Below are positions 18,749 through 27,328 of a stretch of 64,000 bases of DNA, piece by piece; the first letter of the stretch is position 1, and each line of letters begins with the position of its first letter. The notes beneath the pieces are model-generated. The model was given only the letters and a program-made list of their open reading frames with translations, ran no database searches and was not told the origin of the DNA. The stretch comes from Bog-473 sp963764305 (GTDB taxonomy: Bacteria; Actinomycetota; Acidimicrobiia; Acidimicrobiales; RAAP-2): assembly GCA_963764305.1 (NCBI GenBank), contig CAVXSD010000003.1:1-64000 (forward strand). Direction: 5' to 3'. The position numbers were made by a program, and so were the translations under genes.

Positions 18749-19039
18749 ATGATTTATCACCTCTTGCTGGCCAGGGAGTGGGAATCGAGGCAGCAGTCGG
18801 CCACGGCTGCCTTCCCAGGACAAGATGAGTTCCTCCACTGCTGCGACGAGCGACAGCTGGCACCGGTGAGAGAAGCGTATTTCCCCTCCAGGTCGAAGGT
18901 GGTCGCCCTCGGGGTCGACCCCACCCTTCTGAGTTCGGAGACTCGGTACGAGCCAGGCACCGGCGGCGAGGTAGAGCGCTTCCCCCACGTCTACGGGCCA
19001 ATCCGAGCTTCCGACGTCATCTCGATCCTCAACCTCTAG
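18749..19039 (+). CDS. DUF952-family protein
   Basis: This 96-aa protein begins MIYHLLLAREWE and contains DEFLHCCDERQLAPVREAYF and GEVERFPHVYGPI, the conserved blocks of DUF952. The family is small and cytoplasmic, with some members likened to glutathione S-transferase fragments. The function is unproven. ATG 18749 matches the family start, but the ribosome site is weak and a leaderless transcript is possible. Confidence 0.85.
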   Translation: MIYHLLLAREWESRQQSATAAFPGQDEFLHCCDERQLAPVREAYFPSRSKVVALGVDPTLLSSETRYEPGTGGEVERFPHVYGPIRASDVISILNL

Positions 19040-19649
19040 CGGTCGTCTGGCCTGACGCCGAATCGTCGACCTTGCTCCCCGGGGCGGGCCAGGCCTCAGT
19101 ACGCCGCACCACCATCCGATGCCGCAGATCGGGCAACCGTGCGGCGCGGGTCATGCCATCGGCCGTGCCCCGTAGCCGGCCCACCACGCTGAAGGCATGG
19201 TCGGCGACGTTGTAGCTGATCCGCTCACGGGCCTCGGTACGGAAGAAGGCCTCGTCGGGATCCCGGGGCCGTGGCGGCGTTCCCCCTCGGACGCAACAGT
19301 CGGCCAAGGCGGCGGTTCTATACGCAGAATCTCACTGTCCGTTGAACTTATTGGGCACTAATCTCAGCAGACCGATTGCTCAGTTCATTATCCCGTGTAG
19401 CGCCAGACACCTCGGCCGAGCTGGAGACTCTCAGAGAAGAAACATGATTGAATACGTGGGATGCTTGAGGCGGGGGCAAGCGAACGGGCGCTGTCCATGT
19501 CCGTTCGGCGACGGCGACGACCAACGGCCAACGGCAGTTAGTCGCTCCCGGCGACATCGAGGAGAAGGGCTCCAAGAACACGCTCATAAATGAAGCATCC
19601 CGCGAGCGTCGATGGGACCGACGTAGAAAACATGACGGGGAGGTGACAG
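19040..19649. other. Intergenic region upstream of the P450 gene
   Basis: About 610 bases hold no confident gene. A minus-strand frame at 19029-19307 is open but has no recognisable family. The stretch from 19310 to 19640 is less GC-rich and probably carries the promoter for the oxidative gene set that starts at 19650. Confidence 0.4.
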
Positions 19650-20900
19650 ATGACGATCACCAAAGCTCTGGCAGCGTGGGGGTCCTACGATCTCGACGAC
19701 CCGTTCCCGCTATTCGCCCAGGTCCGCCAGCTCGGCCCGGTACATGCAGTGACGTTGGCCGATGGACATGACGCCTGGCTCGTGGTCCGCTACGAAGAGG
19801 CGCACGCCGCCCTCAACGATGCACGTCTCTCCAAGGACATGCACGCGGCCTTGGCGACGGGCTCTGCTGTCGTGGCTGAAGGTCTACCCGGACCGGCCTT
19901 CGCCCGGCACATGCTCACTGTCGACCCACCGGACCACACCCGGCTGCGGCGGCTCGTCTCAGCCGCATTCTCGCCTCGACGGGTCGAGGCGTTGCGCCCC
20001 CGCATCCAGACCATCGCGGACGACCTCCTTGACGACATCGCCGTTCACGGAGCCGACAGCCGGGTCGATCTGATCCGGACCTTCGCGTTCCCGCTGCCGT
20101 TCACCGTCATATGTGAGCTCCTCGGCGTACCGCTGCGCGACCGAGCCGCGCTCGGAGAGGGGTTCACCAAGCTGCTCGTCCCCACATCCACCCCCGCCGA
20201 ATACGCGGCGGCGAAGGACGCGTCCGACACCGTCGTGGCCATGCTGGGGGCGCTGGTCGAAGCCAAGCAGAGGGCCCCCAGCGATGATCTCGTCAGCGGT
20301 TTGATCAACGCCCGCGATGGAGAGGAGCGCCTCGACAGCCAGGAGCTCCTCTCGACAATCTTTCAGCTGATCGTCGCCGGTCACGACACAACCGCCAGCC
20401 TCATCGGCAACAGCCTGGTCGCCCTGTTCCGCAACCCGGGCCAGCTACTCCAGCTTCGCGCCGATCCCACCCAGATCCAAAAGGCCGTGGAAGAATTCCT
20501 CCGCTTCGATGCACCGGTCCCTCATTCGACATTTCGATACACCGTGGCGCCGCTGAATCTCGGTGGCGTCGAAATTCCCGCCGGCGCGCAAGTCATTATC
20601 TGCCTGGCGGCCGCCAACCGCGACGCGGACCGATACGGCAGCCCCGAGGCGCTCGACCTCGATAGGGACGAGGCCCGTCACCTCGCCTTCGGACACGGCA
20701 TCCATCACTGTCTCGGCGCGCCACTGGCCCGGATCGAAGGCCAACTCGCCCTCGGGTCCCTTCTGCGTAGGTACCCAGAACTCTCCCTCGCCGTACCGGT
20801 TGAAGAATTGCATTGGGGTCACGGCGACGGCCTCGTGCTGCGCGGCCTCTCCAAGCTGCCCGTGATCCCCGGTCCCGCCCTCCCGAGGTCGCGACCGTGA
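19650..20900 (+). CDS. Cytochrome P450, bacterial class I type
   Basis: This 416-aa soluble haem monooxygenase shows the substrate-region DPPDHTRLRRLVSAAFSPRR, the I-helix oxygen-activating AGHDTT, a K-helix ExxR (EEFLRF) and the haem loop FGHGIHHCLGAPLAR with the Cys ligand. It resembles CYP107-like secondary-metabolism P450s. GGGGAGGTG precedes the ATG. No ferredoxin partner is adjacent. Its TGA overlaps the GTG of the next gene, so the two products are likely made together. Confidence 0.95.
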   Translation: MTITKALAAWGSYDLDDPFPLFAQVRQLGPVHAVTLADGHDAWLVVRYEEAHAALNDARLSKDMHAALATGSAVVAEGLPGPAFARHMLTVDPPDHTRLRRLVSAAFSPRRVEALRPRIQTIADDLLDDIAVHGADSRVDLIRTFAFPLPFTVICELLGVPLRDRAALGEGFTKLLVPTSTPAEYAAAKDASDTVVAMLGALVEAKQRAPSDDLVSGLINARDGEERLDSQELLSTIFQLIVAGHDTTASLIGNSLVALFRNPGQLLQLRADPTQIQKAVEEFLRFDAPVPHSTFRYTVAPLNLGGVEIPAGAQVIICLAAANRDADRYGSPEALDLDRDEARHLAFGHGIHHCLGAPLARIEGQLALGSLLRRYPELSLAVPVEELHWGHGDGLVLRGLSKLPVIPGPALPRSRP

Positions 20901-22354
20901 GGGAAGATCGTTCGGTCTCCACCGGGCGCGACGACAGTTGGCGCGGCGTCGACGAGGGCTGGGGCCGGCGGGCTGTCGAGTTTGCCACCCTCAGCGAACC
21001 GACCAACTGTCGCGAGTACCTCGCCATGCACCACCGCCTGGGTGTCGACGCGGGCGACAGGCTGCTCGACGTCGCCTGCGGAGCCGGCCTCTCGGTGGAA
21101 CTAGCCGGCCTGCGCGGCGCACTGTGCGCGGGGATCGATGCGTCGCCACGCCTCGTCGCCGTGGCCCGGGACCGCAGCCCCGACGCTGACCTACGGGTCG
21201 GAGACATGCAGGCACTGCCATGGGACGACGACGCTTTCGACATCGTCACCAGTTTCCGCGGTATCTGGGGCACAACGCCCGGAGCGATTGCCGAGGTCCA
21301 CCGTGTCCTGGTGCCGGGTGGGCGGGTTGGACTCACGGTCTGGGGTCACATCAAGGCGTCGCCGGGCGCATGGGCGCTGGCGCCGTTCTCTCTGGCCGCG
21401 GCCCCCAAGGTGCAGAACCAAGCCGCCATGGTGGCGCTGGGCCGGCCCGGCGTCGGCGAGGCATTCCTCCGGGATGCCGGCTTCGCCAACGTCGAACGCG
21501 TCGACATCCCGTTCGTGTTTGAGTTCGCCGATCCGGAGACGTACGCGCGAGCCTTGGCGTCGACCGGCCCGGCATTCGAGGCTATCGAGGCAGTTGGCGA
21601 GGCGGCGTTCTTGCAATCGGCGGTGGAGACGGCTCATGAGAAGGTCCGCGACGGCCTCCCTCTCCGGGCGTCCATTGCGGTGGTGGGCTACATCGCCAGC
21701 AAGCCGGCAGGCCTGGGCCCCGTCGGCAACCACGCTGCGGCCCTCCGAATCGGGGAGTCAGGAGCCGGCTTCCTTGCAGCGCCCAGGCACACGCCAGAGG
21801 CGCAGCGCCTGTTCGACAACGACCTAGAGGGCGTCGGTTACGTAACGAACGTGTCGCGGCTGTGGGCCTACATGCCCTCCATGCTCGACGGCTTGTCCGA
21901 CCTGATGAGCCAAGCGACCCAGGCCGGCTCGCTCACCCTCATGCAGCGGGCTGTGCTCGTGACAGCCGCTGCGTCAACTCTGGGTGACTCCTATTGTTCG
22001 CTGGCGTGGGGTAAGAAGCTCGCGGCGGAGTCAGGATCCGATGTTGCGGTGGCCGTTCTTCGCGGCGAGGACCAGCATCTCGATACGGCCGAGCAGGCGC
22101 TGGCCCAGTGGGCTCGAGCGGTGGCGGCCGACCCGAACGGCATCGACGCCGCCGACCTCCAGTGTCTGCGCGAGGCCGGATTCGATGAGGAGCAGATCTT
22201 TGCCATCACGACCTTCGTGGCGCTCCGCCTGGCCTTCTCGAGCATCAATGACGCGTTGGGAGCACGTCCAGACCGCAGGCTGGGCTCTTCGACGCCAGAG
22301 CCGGTTGTGTCCGCCGTCACCTTCGGCCGCCCCCTGGAGTCCGACCGTGAATAG
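20897..22354 (+). CDS. Fusion: SAM methyltransferase plus AhpD/CMD-like domain
   Basis: This 485-aa protein starts at a GTG overlapping the P450 stop by 4 bp. Residues about 15-235 form a class I methyltransferase, with LLDVACGAGLSVELAG as the SAM-binding loop, then DMQALPWDDDAFDIVTSF and VLVPGGRVGLTVWG. Residues about 265-470 resemble AhpD-like peroxidase-related or carboxymuconolactone-decarboxylase proteins (VGYVTNVSRLWAYMPSMLDG, LTLMQRAVLVTAAASTLGDS, then AADPNGIDAADLQCLREAGF). The usual CxxC...H site is reduced to DSYCSLAWG, so only one Cys remains. The domain may be structural or have changed chemistry. Confidence 0.8.
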   Translation: MREDRSVSTGRDDSWRGVDEGWGRRAVEFATLSEPTNCREYLAMHHRLGVDAGDRLLDVACGAGLSVELAGLRGALCAGIDASPRLVAVARDRSPDADLRVGDMQALPWDDDAFDIVTSFRGIWGTTPGAIAEVHRVLVPGGRVGLTVWGHIKASPGAWALAPFSLAAAPKVQNQAAMVALGRPGVGEAFLRDAGFANVERVDIPFVFEFADPETYARALASTGPAFEAIEAVGEAAFLQSAVETAHEKVRDGLPLRASIAVVGYIASKPAGLGPVGNHAAALRIGESGAGFLAAPRHTPEAQRLFDNDLEGVGYVTNVSRLWAYMPSMLDGLSDLMSQATQAGSLTLMQRAVLVTAAASTLGDSYCSLAWGKKLAAESGSDVAVAVLRGEDQHLDTAEQALAQWARAVAADPNGIDAADLQCLREAGFDEEQIFAITTFVALRLAFSSINDALGARPDRRLGSSTPEPVVSAVTFGRPLESDRE

Positions 22355-22538
22355 GACGTCGCCTCGAGGGTCGGCGACCCCTTGGGTGGCGTTTCGCGCA
22401 AAGACGCCTGGTGGTGGACCGCGTCAGCCGATCCGGGGCGAACCTGATGATTGTCGGGCGCGTTGGATCGCATTATCGACCATGATGCTGCAAGACCGCA
22501 GGGATCTCCCCTGCGGGAAATGAGGAAGGAGCAAGCAA

Positions 22539-23099
22539 ATGACCACTACGGACACGCCAGTCAATAACGGCGTCAATGTCGAGGCCCTATTGGGCGCACG
22601 TGAGGCGCTGACCGAGGCGCCCCAGGCGGCGCAGTTCCAGTGGCGGGCAACGTGTGAGTGGAGGAACGGCACCCACAGCCGTTCAACAGTCGAGGGCTTC
22701 TTCGGTCTCGGTGAAGAACAGAGCCACCGCACCCGGTACGTCTTTGACGCCGATCACCCAGAGATCTTCGCCTCCGAGGACAATGGCGCGACCCCCGTCG
22801 AATATGTTCTCGTGGCGCTCGCCAGCTGCCTGACTGCTGGCGTCGCTGCGGTAGCGCAGAACCGTGAGATCCAATTGCGCAGCGTTGCAGCAACGATTGA
22901 GGGTGGGATGGACGTACGAGGCATCCTGGGCGTGGACACGGACGTCCGTAACGGCTTCAGCGACATAAAGGTGACCTACGACATCGATGCCGACGCCTCG
23001 TCCGATGACATCAAGGCGCTGGTTGCACAGTCGCAGAAGCGCTCGGCCGTGTACGACATCGTCACGAACCCCACCAACGTGAGCGTCCAGGTTCGCTGA
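22539..23099 (+). CDS. OsmC/Ohr-family protein
   Basis: This 186-aa protein has the OsmC core GATPVEYVLVALASCLTAGV with the conserved helix Cys, then TIEGGMDVRGILGVD and a C-terminal AVYDIVTNPTNVSV. The second redox Cys, normally near SPVC, is replaced by SAVY, so classical two-Cys peroxide reduction is unlikely. AGGAAGGAG precedes the ATG. It is followed 36 bp later by a flavin monooxygenase, which suggests co-transcription. Confidence 0.85.
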   Translation: MTTTDTPVNNGVNVEALLGAREALTEAPQAAQFQWRATCEWRNGTHSRSTVEGFFGLGEEQSHRTRYVFDADHPEIFASEDNGATPVEYVLVALASCLTAGVAAVAQNREIQLRSVAATIEGGMDVRGILGVDTDVRNGFSDIKVTYDIDADASSDDIKALVAQSQKRSAVYDIVTNPTNVSVQVR

Positions 23100-23135
23100 C
23101 GGCGAGAGCCGTCAGCCGAGCAGGGGGTGGATCCT

Positions 23136-24383
23136 GTGCAGACCACGACCGTCGTGATCGGGGCCGGTCACAGCGGGCTGGCAATGAGCAAGTGCCTTTC
23201 CGAATCCTCCATCGACCATGTCGTTCTCGAACGAAGCGATGTCGCCAACTCGTGGAGGACCGAGCGGTGGGATTCGTTGCGTTTGCTCACGCCGAACTGG
23301 CAATGCCGCCTCCCCGGATTCTCCTACGACGGTGGTGACCCTGACGGCTTCATGACGATGCCCGAGGTCGTCGATTTCATTACGGACTACGCGACGATGA
23401 TCGCTGCCCCCGTGCAGTCGGGTTCGCCTGTCTCCTCGGTGCGGCGTATGAATGGCGAGTACTGCGTCACTACAAACCAAGATGAATGGAGGTGCGAGAC
23501 GGTGGTCGTGGCCACTGGGGCGTTCAACGTGCCCCGTGTCCCGCCTTTGTCAGAGGGGGTGCCATCCTCAGTGACGACCTTGACTCCGCTGGAATACCGG
23601 AACCCGGAGCAGCTCCGGGAAGGCGGTGTGCTCGTGGTCGGCGCATCGGCGACTGGAGTGCAGATCGCCGCGGAGATCCAGCGCTCCGGCCGCCAGGTCA
23701 CTCTCGCCGTGGGCGAACACGTACGCGGGCCACGCATGTACCGCGACAGGGACATCCACTGGTGGATGGAAGAAGCCGGCGTGCTCGATGAACGCTTCGA
23801 CGAGGTCGACGACATCGTACGGGCGCGGCGCGTTCCCTCGATGCAGCTCGCGGGCACACCCGAGCGGGCCACGTTCGACCTCAATGCGCTCACGAGCATC
23901 GGGGTAAGGCTGGTCGGCCGACTCGCTGGGATCAATGGGGGACAGGCCCAATTCTCTGGCTCCTTGCGCAACAAATGCGAGCTCGCTGATCTCAAGCTCG
24001 GACGACTGCTCGACACCATCGACGAATGGGCGTCCGACAACGGCCTCGACGACTCGCCGCCGCCGCACCGATTCTCACGTACTGTCGTGGAGACCTCGCC
24101 GCCGCTCGGTCTGGACCTCTCCGGCGGTGAGATCGAGACCATCATCTGGGCGACAGGATTTCGTCCGGACTACTCCTGGCTCGACGTGAATGTCCTCGAT
24201 GACAAAGGGATGATCAGGCACGAGGGAGGCGTCGTCGAGTCTCCCGGTATGTTCCTTATCGGAAGCCCGTTCCTACGCCGACGCAAGTCGAGCTTCATCG
24301 ACGGAGCCCGAGCCGACGCCCAAGAGCTCATAGTGGAACTGACCGCCTACCTCGATCGTCGGGCCTCCTCGGCGACGGATTGA
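23136..24383 (+). CDS. FAD/NAD(P)-dependent monooxygenase-like oxidoreductase (CzcO type)
   Basis: This protein of about 415 aa has an N-terminal FAD loop (VVIGAGHSGLAMSKCL) and a second dinucleotide loop (VLVVGASATGVQIAAEI). The motif ETIIWATGFRPDYSWL is typical of flavin monooxygenases and CzcO-like enzymes. GTG 23136 is favoured because the CAGGGGG ribosome site is well placed. GTG 23127 is an alternative. With the P450, methyltransferase fusion and OsmC it forms a same-strand oxidative set. Confidence 0.85.
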   Translation: MQTTTVVIGAGHSGLAMSKCLSESSIDHVVLERSDVANSWRTERWDSLRLLTPNWQCRLPGFSYDGGDPDGFMTMPEVVDFITDYATMIAAPVQSGSPVSSVRRMNGEYCVTTNQDEWRCETVVVATGAFNVPRVPPLSEGVPSSVTTLTPLEYRNPEQLREGGVLVVGASATGVQIAAEIQRSGRQVTLAVGEHVRGPRMYRDRDIHWWMEEAGVLDERFDEVDDIVRARRVPSMQLAGTPERATFDLNALTSIGVRLVGRLAGINGGQAQFSGSLRNKCELADLKLGRLLDTIDEWASDNGLDDSPPPHRFSRTVVETSPPLGLDLSGGEIETIIWATGFRPDYSWLDVNVLDDKGMIRHEGGVVESPGMFLIGSPFLRRRKSSFIDGARADAQELIVELTAYLDRRASSATD

Positions 24384-24477
24384 CGGCCCCCGGAACAGAT
24401 AGTCACAGTTGACGAGGGGTCGAGGGACGGAGGGTGGAGTCACCACTCCCGATCGGCGACGTACTTCTTTCGGCCCT

Positions 24478-24621
24478 TCAATCCGTGATGGGCGGGAATT
24501 TCGCCACAACCAGGGTCCCACCGGCCGGCATACCGCCCCGATTCGCGGCCGCAGAGGCCCCGGACGCACCGCCTACGGCTGTCAGAGCCTCGGCGTACTT
24601 GGACCAGCTGTAGGTGCTCAT
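24478..24621 (-). CDS. Small 47-aa protein, end of Cys-rich operon
   Basis: A short frame encodes MSTYSWSKYAEALTAVGGAS, then SGASAAANRGGMPAGGTLVV and AKFPPITD. This is an aromatic head and a Gly/Ala-rich middle with no transmembrane segment. A GGAA lies very close to the ATG. It follows the Cys-rich gene by 86 bases on the same strand. It could be a structural or leader-like peptide. The call rests only on position and composition. Confidence 0.4.
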   Translation of the reverse strand: MSTYSWSKYAEALTAVGGASGASAAANRGGMPAGGTLVVAKFPPITD

Positions 24622-24707
24622 TTCCTTACTTCGAGTTCCTCGTTCACGAGCACCCGGGCCTACCCGTCGCTCCTTCGCCAACGGCTCGCAAGCGAACGCT
24701 CAGCCGC

Positions 24708-25604
24708 TCAACAGCACCCGCAAGCGCACGTGACATCGAACGTCTCGCAGTCAAGCGGGAGCAACACGACGGCGATGCCGATCGGACAGCGGATGTCACA
24801 TCCTTCCACTCGAAGGTCGGCGACCGCTACGAGGCAATCGTCGACGTCGCTCGGCGTCGGCGTTTTGACGCCGGTCGGCGTCGGCGCGTTGACGTCGGTC
24901 GGCGTCTGCGTGGTGACGTCGCCAACGGAACTGCCAGGCTCCGACGAATCGACCACGATGGTCACGGCGCGCTCCTCGCAAGGTGCCAACGTGAACGTGC
25001 TCGCACCGACTATCGCGCCAGTCACGGGAACGTCCCGCCCTCCCTTGCTCTTGAAAGCGCTCAACTCAAGGGTGACGTCGCGCTCCCTCCGTCGCTCATT
25101 CGAGATCGTGATGGGCACCACTCGTCGCTCGCCCACCCTCGAATAGACGACCAGGTCGATGTCATCTCCGATGCAGCACCGACAGTGGCAGTCATCTTGT
25201 CGACACCCGCCCCGTGTGCTCCATTGGCCGCACCCGCGGTCACCACGGTTGTCGTGGCACCCGCACCCACAGCCCGCGTGATGCTGATGGCCGCGGACGG
25301 ATGAACCCGCCGACTGCTTGTTGCCCCAGCCGAAATAGGGAGCTCCCGCCATCGGACCGCCCATCCGACCAGGCCGTTGCCCCATGTGCCTCCGGGTCAC
25401 CGTACCGGACGCCGGCTGATCCGGCGCAGTGGTCGCCACGCCCGCACCGCCCATCCACTGGGACATCGAGGACGTGAACTGATCGACGGAGGTCGTGAAT
25501 GCGTTGAGATAGTCCTGTGGCGTCGGCATGACAGCCTGTCCGCAACAGGGGCATTGGTTCGGGGTCAAGATGTCGACCCAGGTCGGGGCAGATGGCATGG
25601 TCAT
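24708..25604 (-). CDS. Cys-rich protein with Ig-like module and Thr-Pro repeats
   Basis: This 298-aa protein has 21 Cys and no signal peptide. CPCCGQ near residue 20 looks like half a zinc site. Residues about 110-150 hold a dense CGCGCH...DDCHCRCC cluster preceded by GHQHH. Residues about 150-290 form an Ig-like beta domain (RRVVPITISNERRRERDVTL, then FTLAPCEERAVTIVV) matching the domain of the protein at 32235. A loop carries three 8-residue repeats (DVTTQTPT, DVNAPTPT, GVKTPTPS). The tail ends CACGCC. AAAGGAG precedes the ATG, and the gene lies 15 bp after its upstream neighbour. It likely binds metal. The function is unknown. Confidence 0.7.
   Translation of the reverse strand: MTMPSAPTWVDILTPNQCPCCGQAVMPTPQDYLNAFTTSVDQFTSSMSQWMGGAGVATTAPDQPASGTVTRRHMGQRPGRMGGPMAGAPYFGWGNKQSAGSSVRGHQHHAGCGCGCHDNRGDRGCGQWSTRGGCRQDDCHCRCCIGDDIDLVVYSRVGERRVVPITISNERRRERDVTLELSAFKSKGGRDVPVTGAIVGASTFTLAPCEERAVTIVVDSSEPGSSVGDVTTQTPTDVNAPTPTGVKTPTPSDVDDCLVAVADLRVEGCDIRCPIGIAVVLLPLDCETFDVTCACGCC
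24844..24915. repeat. Three 24-bp tandem repeats inside the Cys-rich gene
   Basis: Three consecutive 24-base units, each beginning ACGYCGSTCGGCGTC, encode the 8-residue Thr-Pro repeats. Being in phase with codons, they can expand or contract without breaking the frame. Confidence 0.8.
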
Positions 25605-25619
25605 GGGAGGGCTCCTTTA

Positions 25620-26504
25620 TTACGAGGCAGATTTCCGGGTTCGCGCCGATCTCTTGGCCGGTGGGGCTTTACGGGATGCCGTGGGCTTGTCTTTCGCCGT
25701 CTTGGCCCCCGCATCGGGGCGGCCCCGGACGGGCACTATCCGGAAAATGACATCCGACGTGTACAACGGGGCGAAGCCGGTGTAGCGGGTCCTCGGCTCG
25801 AGCTTGTCTGGGAGGGTGATCTCCAGGTCGACCACTTGTGTCTGGCCGGGAGAGAGCTCTTGTGGTCCGCCGGCGGTATGCACCCGCAGCACGCCGGAGT
25901 ACTCCACCACCTTCTTCCACCCCTCCTTCACGAAGAGGTCGACGAAACGGTCGACCGCATCGTGCTGCCCGTCCACGTCGGGCCACGCCGCCGTCACCGC
26001 GCGGAGGCTCCGGCAGTTGGTGAGCTCGTCGTCGAGGACCACGGCCCCGATCTCGCCGATCACGAGCGGGACGTTGCCACGGTTCGTACACACCAGCTGC
26101 CTGACCGTCCGGTCGCCTGCTCGATTTTCCAAGACCAACTCTGTCGGGGCGATCTCGAGCTCGTACCTCTCCACCACGTGGATAACCACCTCGACCGTCT
26201 GGCCGGCCACGAACAACTCGCCGTCGTAGCGTCCCGGCGGCGCGTGCAGCGGGATCATGATTCGAATAGGGACACGTCGTGCCTGACCCGGATGGAGAAC
26301 GACGCTCGGCATCACCACACCGGGAGGATGCCCGGCCGCGGCCTCGAGCTGCGCGCTGACGAGGGTCGCCTGCCGCAAGATGGCCCGCTGCTCGCCGCTA
26401 TTGAGGAATTCGAGCTGGTGCGAGATCGGGCCCGGCGCTCCGACCAAGGTCACGGCTCGGCCGCCGTCGGCCAGCAGGCTGTAATCGGTCAGACGCTCGC
26501 GCAC
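25620..26504 (-). CDS. Two-domain Ig-like protein with basic C-terminal tail
   Basis: This 294-aa protein has two predicted beta-sandwich units. The first (residues about 20-115) includes LHPGQARRVPIRIMIPLHAP and PPGRYDGELFVAGQTVEVV. The second (about 115-265) includes RTVRQLVCTNRGNVPLVIGE and LSPGQTQVVDLEITLPDKL. The tail is Lys/Arg/Ala-rich (KDKPTASRKAPPAKRSARTR), like the basic tails of PHA-granule proteins and nucleoid linkers. There is no signal peptide. It starts 11 bp after the previous stop and precedes the Cys-rich gene by 15 bp. Confidence 0.65.
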   Translation of the reverse strand: MRERLTDYSLLADGGRAVTLVGAPGPISHQLEFLNSGEQRAILRQATLVSAQLEAAAGHPPGVVMPSVVLHPGQARRVPIRIMIPLHAPPGRYDGELFVAGQTVEVVIHVVERYELEIAPTELVLENRAGDRTVRQLVCTNRGNVPLVIGEIGAVVLDDELTNCRSLRAVTAAWPDVDGQHDAVDRFVDLFVKEGWKKVVEYSGVLRVHTAGGPQELSPGQTQVVDLEITLPDKLEPRTRYTGFAPLYTSDVIFRIVPVRGRPDAGAKTAKDKPTASRKAPPAKRSARTRKSAS

Positions 26505-26515
26505 CGGAGCCGATC

Positions 26516-27055
26516 TCAGGGTCCGACTCGGATGTGGAGTCCGTCCGCGTCGTCACGCCGCCAGCCGCTTCCGTGCTCGTGCTCGTGATCGAAGGACTCG
26601 TGACCCTCGACGACCATCGGCTGGCGGTGCAGGTCCTCGATCACGGTGTCCTGCTCGCCCGCGAACGTCATGCCAAGCACCTCGGTGCCGAAGAGGGTCA
26701 GGCCGATGTGATGACGGTAGGGGTTGCGGATGCGGGTCTCGGGAATCCGCCCGACATTGACGGTGTAGCAGAGGTCGAGGACGACCGGCTTGACGTCAAC
26801 GGTCATATCGAGCGGTTTGATGTCCAGCGTGAGATCGGATTTCATCCCGATGTCACTCTTCGTGGTGATGTCGTTCTTGATCGGATCCGGGACCAACAAC
26901 GTCGACGTGGTCGTCAACGTCGAGTTGGTGGTGATCGGGTCGGGCACATTCAGCGTGACTTGGACGTCATCCAACCCGATGATGTCGATCGTCCCGGTGT
27001 CAGTCGAGGTGACGGTGACGGTTTCGGAGCCGCTGCTGCCACCGCCTTTTCCCAC
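26516..27055 (-). CDS. Thr/Asp-rich beta protein with His-rich tail
   Basis: This 179-aa protein starts at GTG 27055, because GGAGGAGG lies immediately upstream. A longer frame from 27205 lacks such a site. Residues 1-100 are repeats of short strands rich in Thr, Asp and Lys (VTVTSTDTGTIDIIGLDDVQ, NSTLTTTSTLLVPDPIKNDI, LDIKPLDMTVDVKP), which suggests a beta-solenoid or fibre-like fold. The C-terminus has ESFDHEHEHGSGW, a possible metal site. It is the first gene of the four-gene operon that ends at 24478. No family was recognised. Confidence 0.6.
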   Translation of the reverse strand: MGKGGGSSGSETVTVTSTDTGTIDIIGLDDVQVTLNVPDPITTNSTLTTTSTLLVPDPIKNDITTKSDIGMKSDLTLDIKPLDMTVDVKPVVLDLCYTVNVGRIPETRIRNPYRHHIGLTLFGTEVLGMTFAGEQDTVIEDLHRQPMVVEGHESFDHEHEHGSGWRRDDADGLHIRVGP

Positions 27056-27328
27056 GGTCACCTCCTCCGATAGCCGCAGCACATCCTCAACCCGATCGGC
27101 CCTCGGTGTCAACAGTTTCCCACGCGGAGCCTTTCGTGACGGTTTCGTGACATCCTGCCCGGCGTCCGTCGGTGCGCCCCCGGGCAGCAACCGGTCTTCC
27201 CCCACGAAGATGATGGCTGCCTCGCGGCATTACCGATCCGCCGTGCCGGCGGCCGGGCCCACTTCCTGGGCAAAGAGTCTCCTATTCGCTCTAGGATCGT
27301 CGGCACGTTCTGATCTGCGAAGGGGCAC

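Noticed and set aside
19029..19307. Minus-strand 92-codon open frame
   Set aside because: It is open and protein-like in part (EARERISYNVADHAFSVVGR), but I recognise no family, and the start has no ribosome site. It was not supported as a gene.
24409..25146. Plus-strand Ser/Thr-rich frame opposite the Cys-rich gene
   Set aside because: It arises from the complement of the repeats and the Cys codons. The minus strand has ribosome sites and operon spacing.
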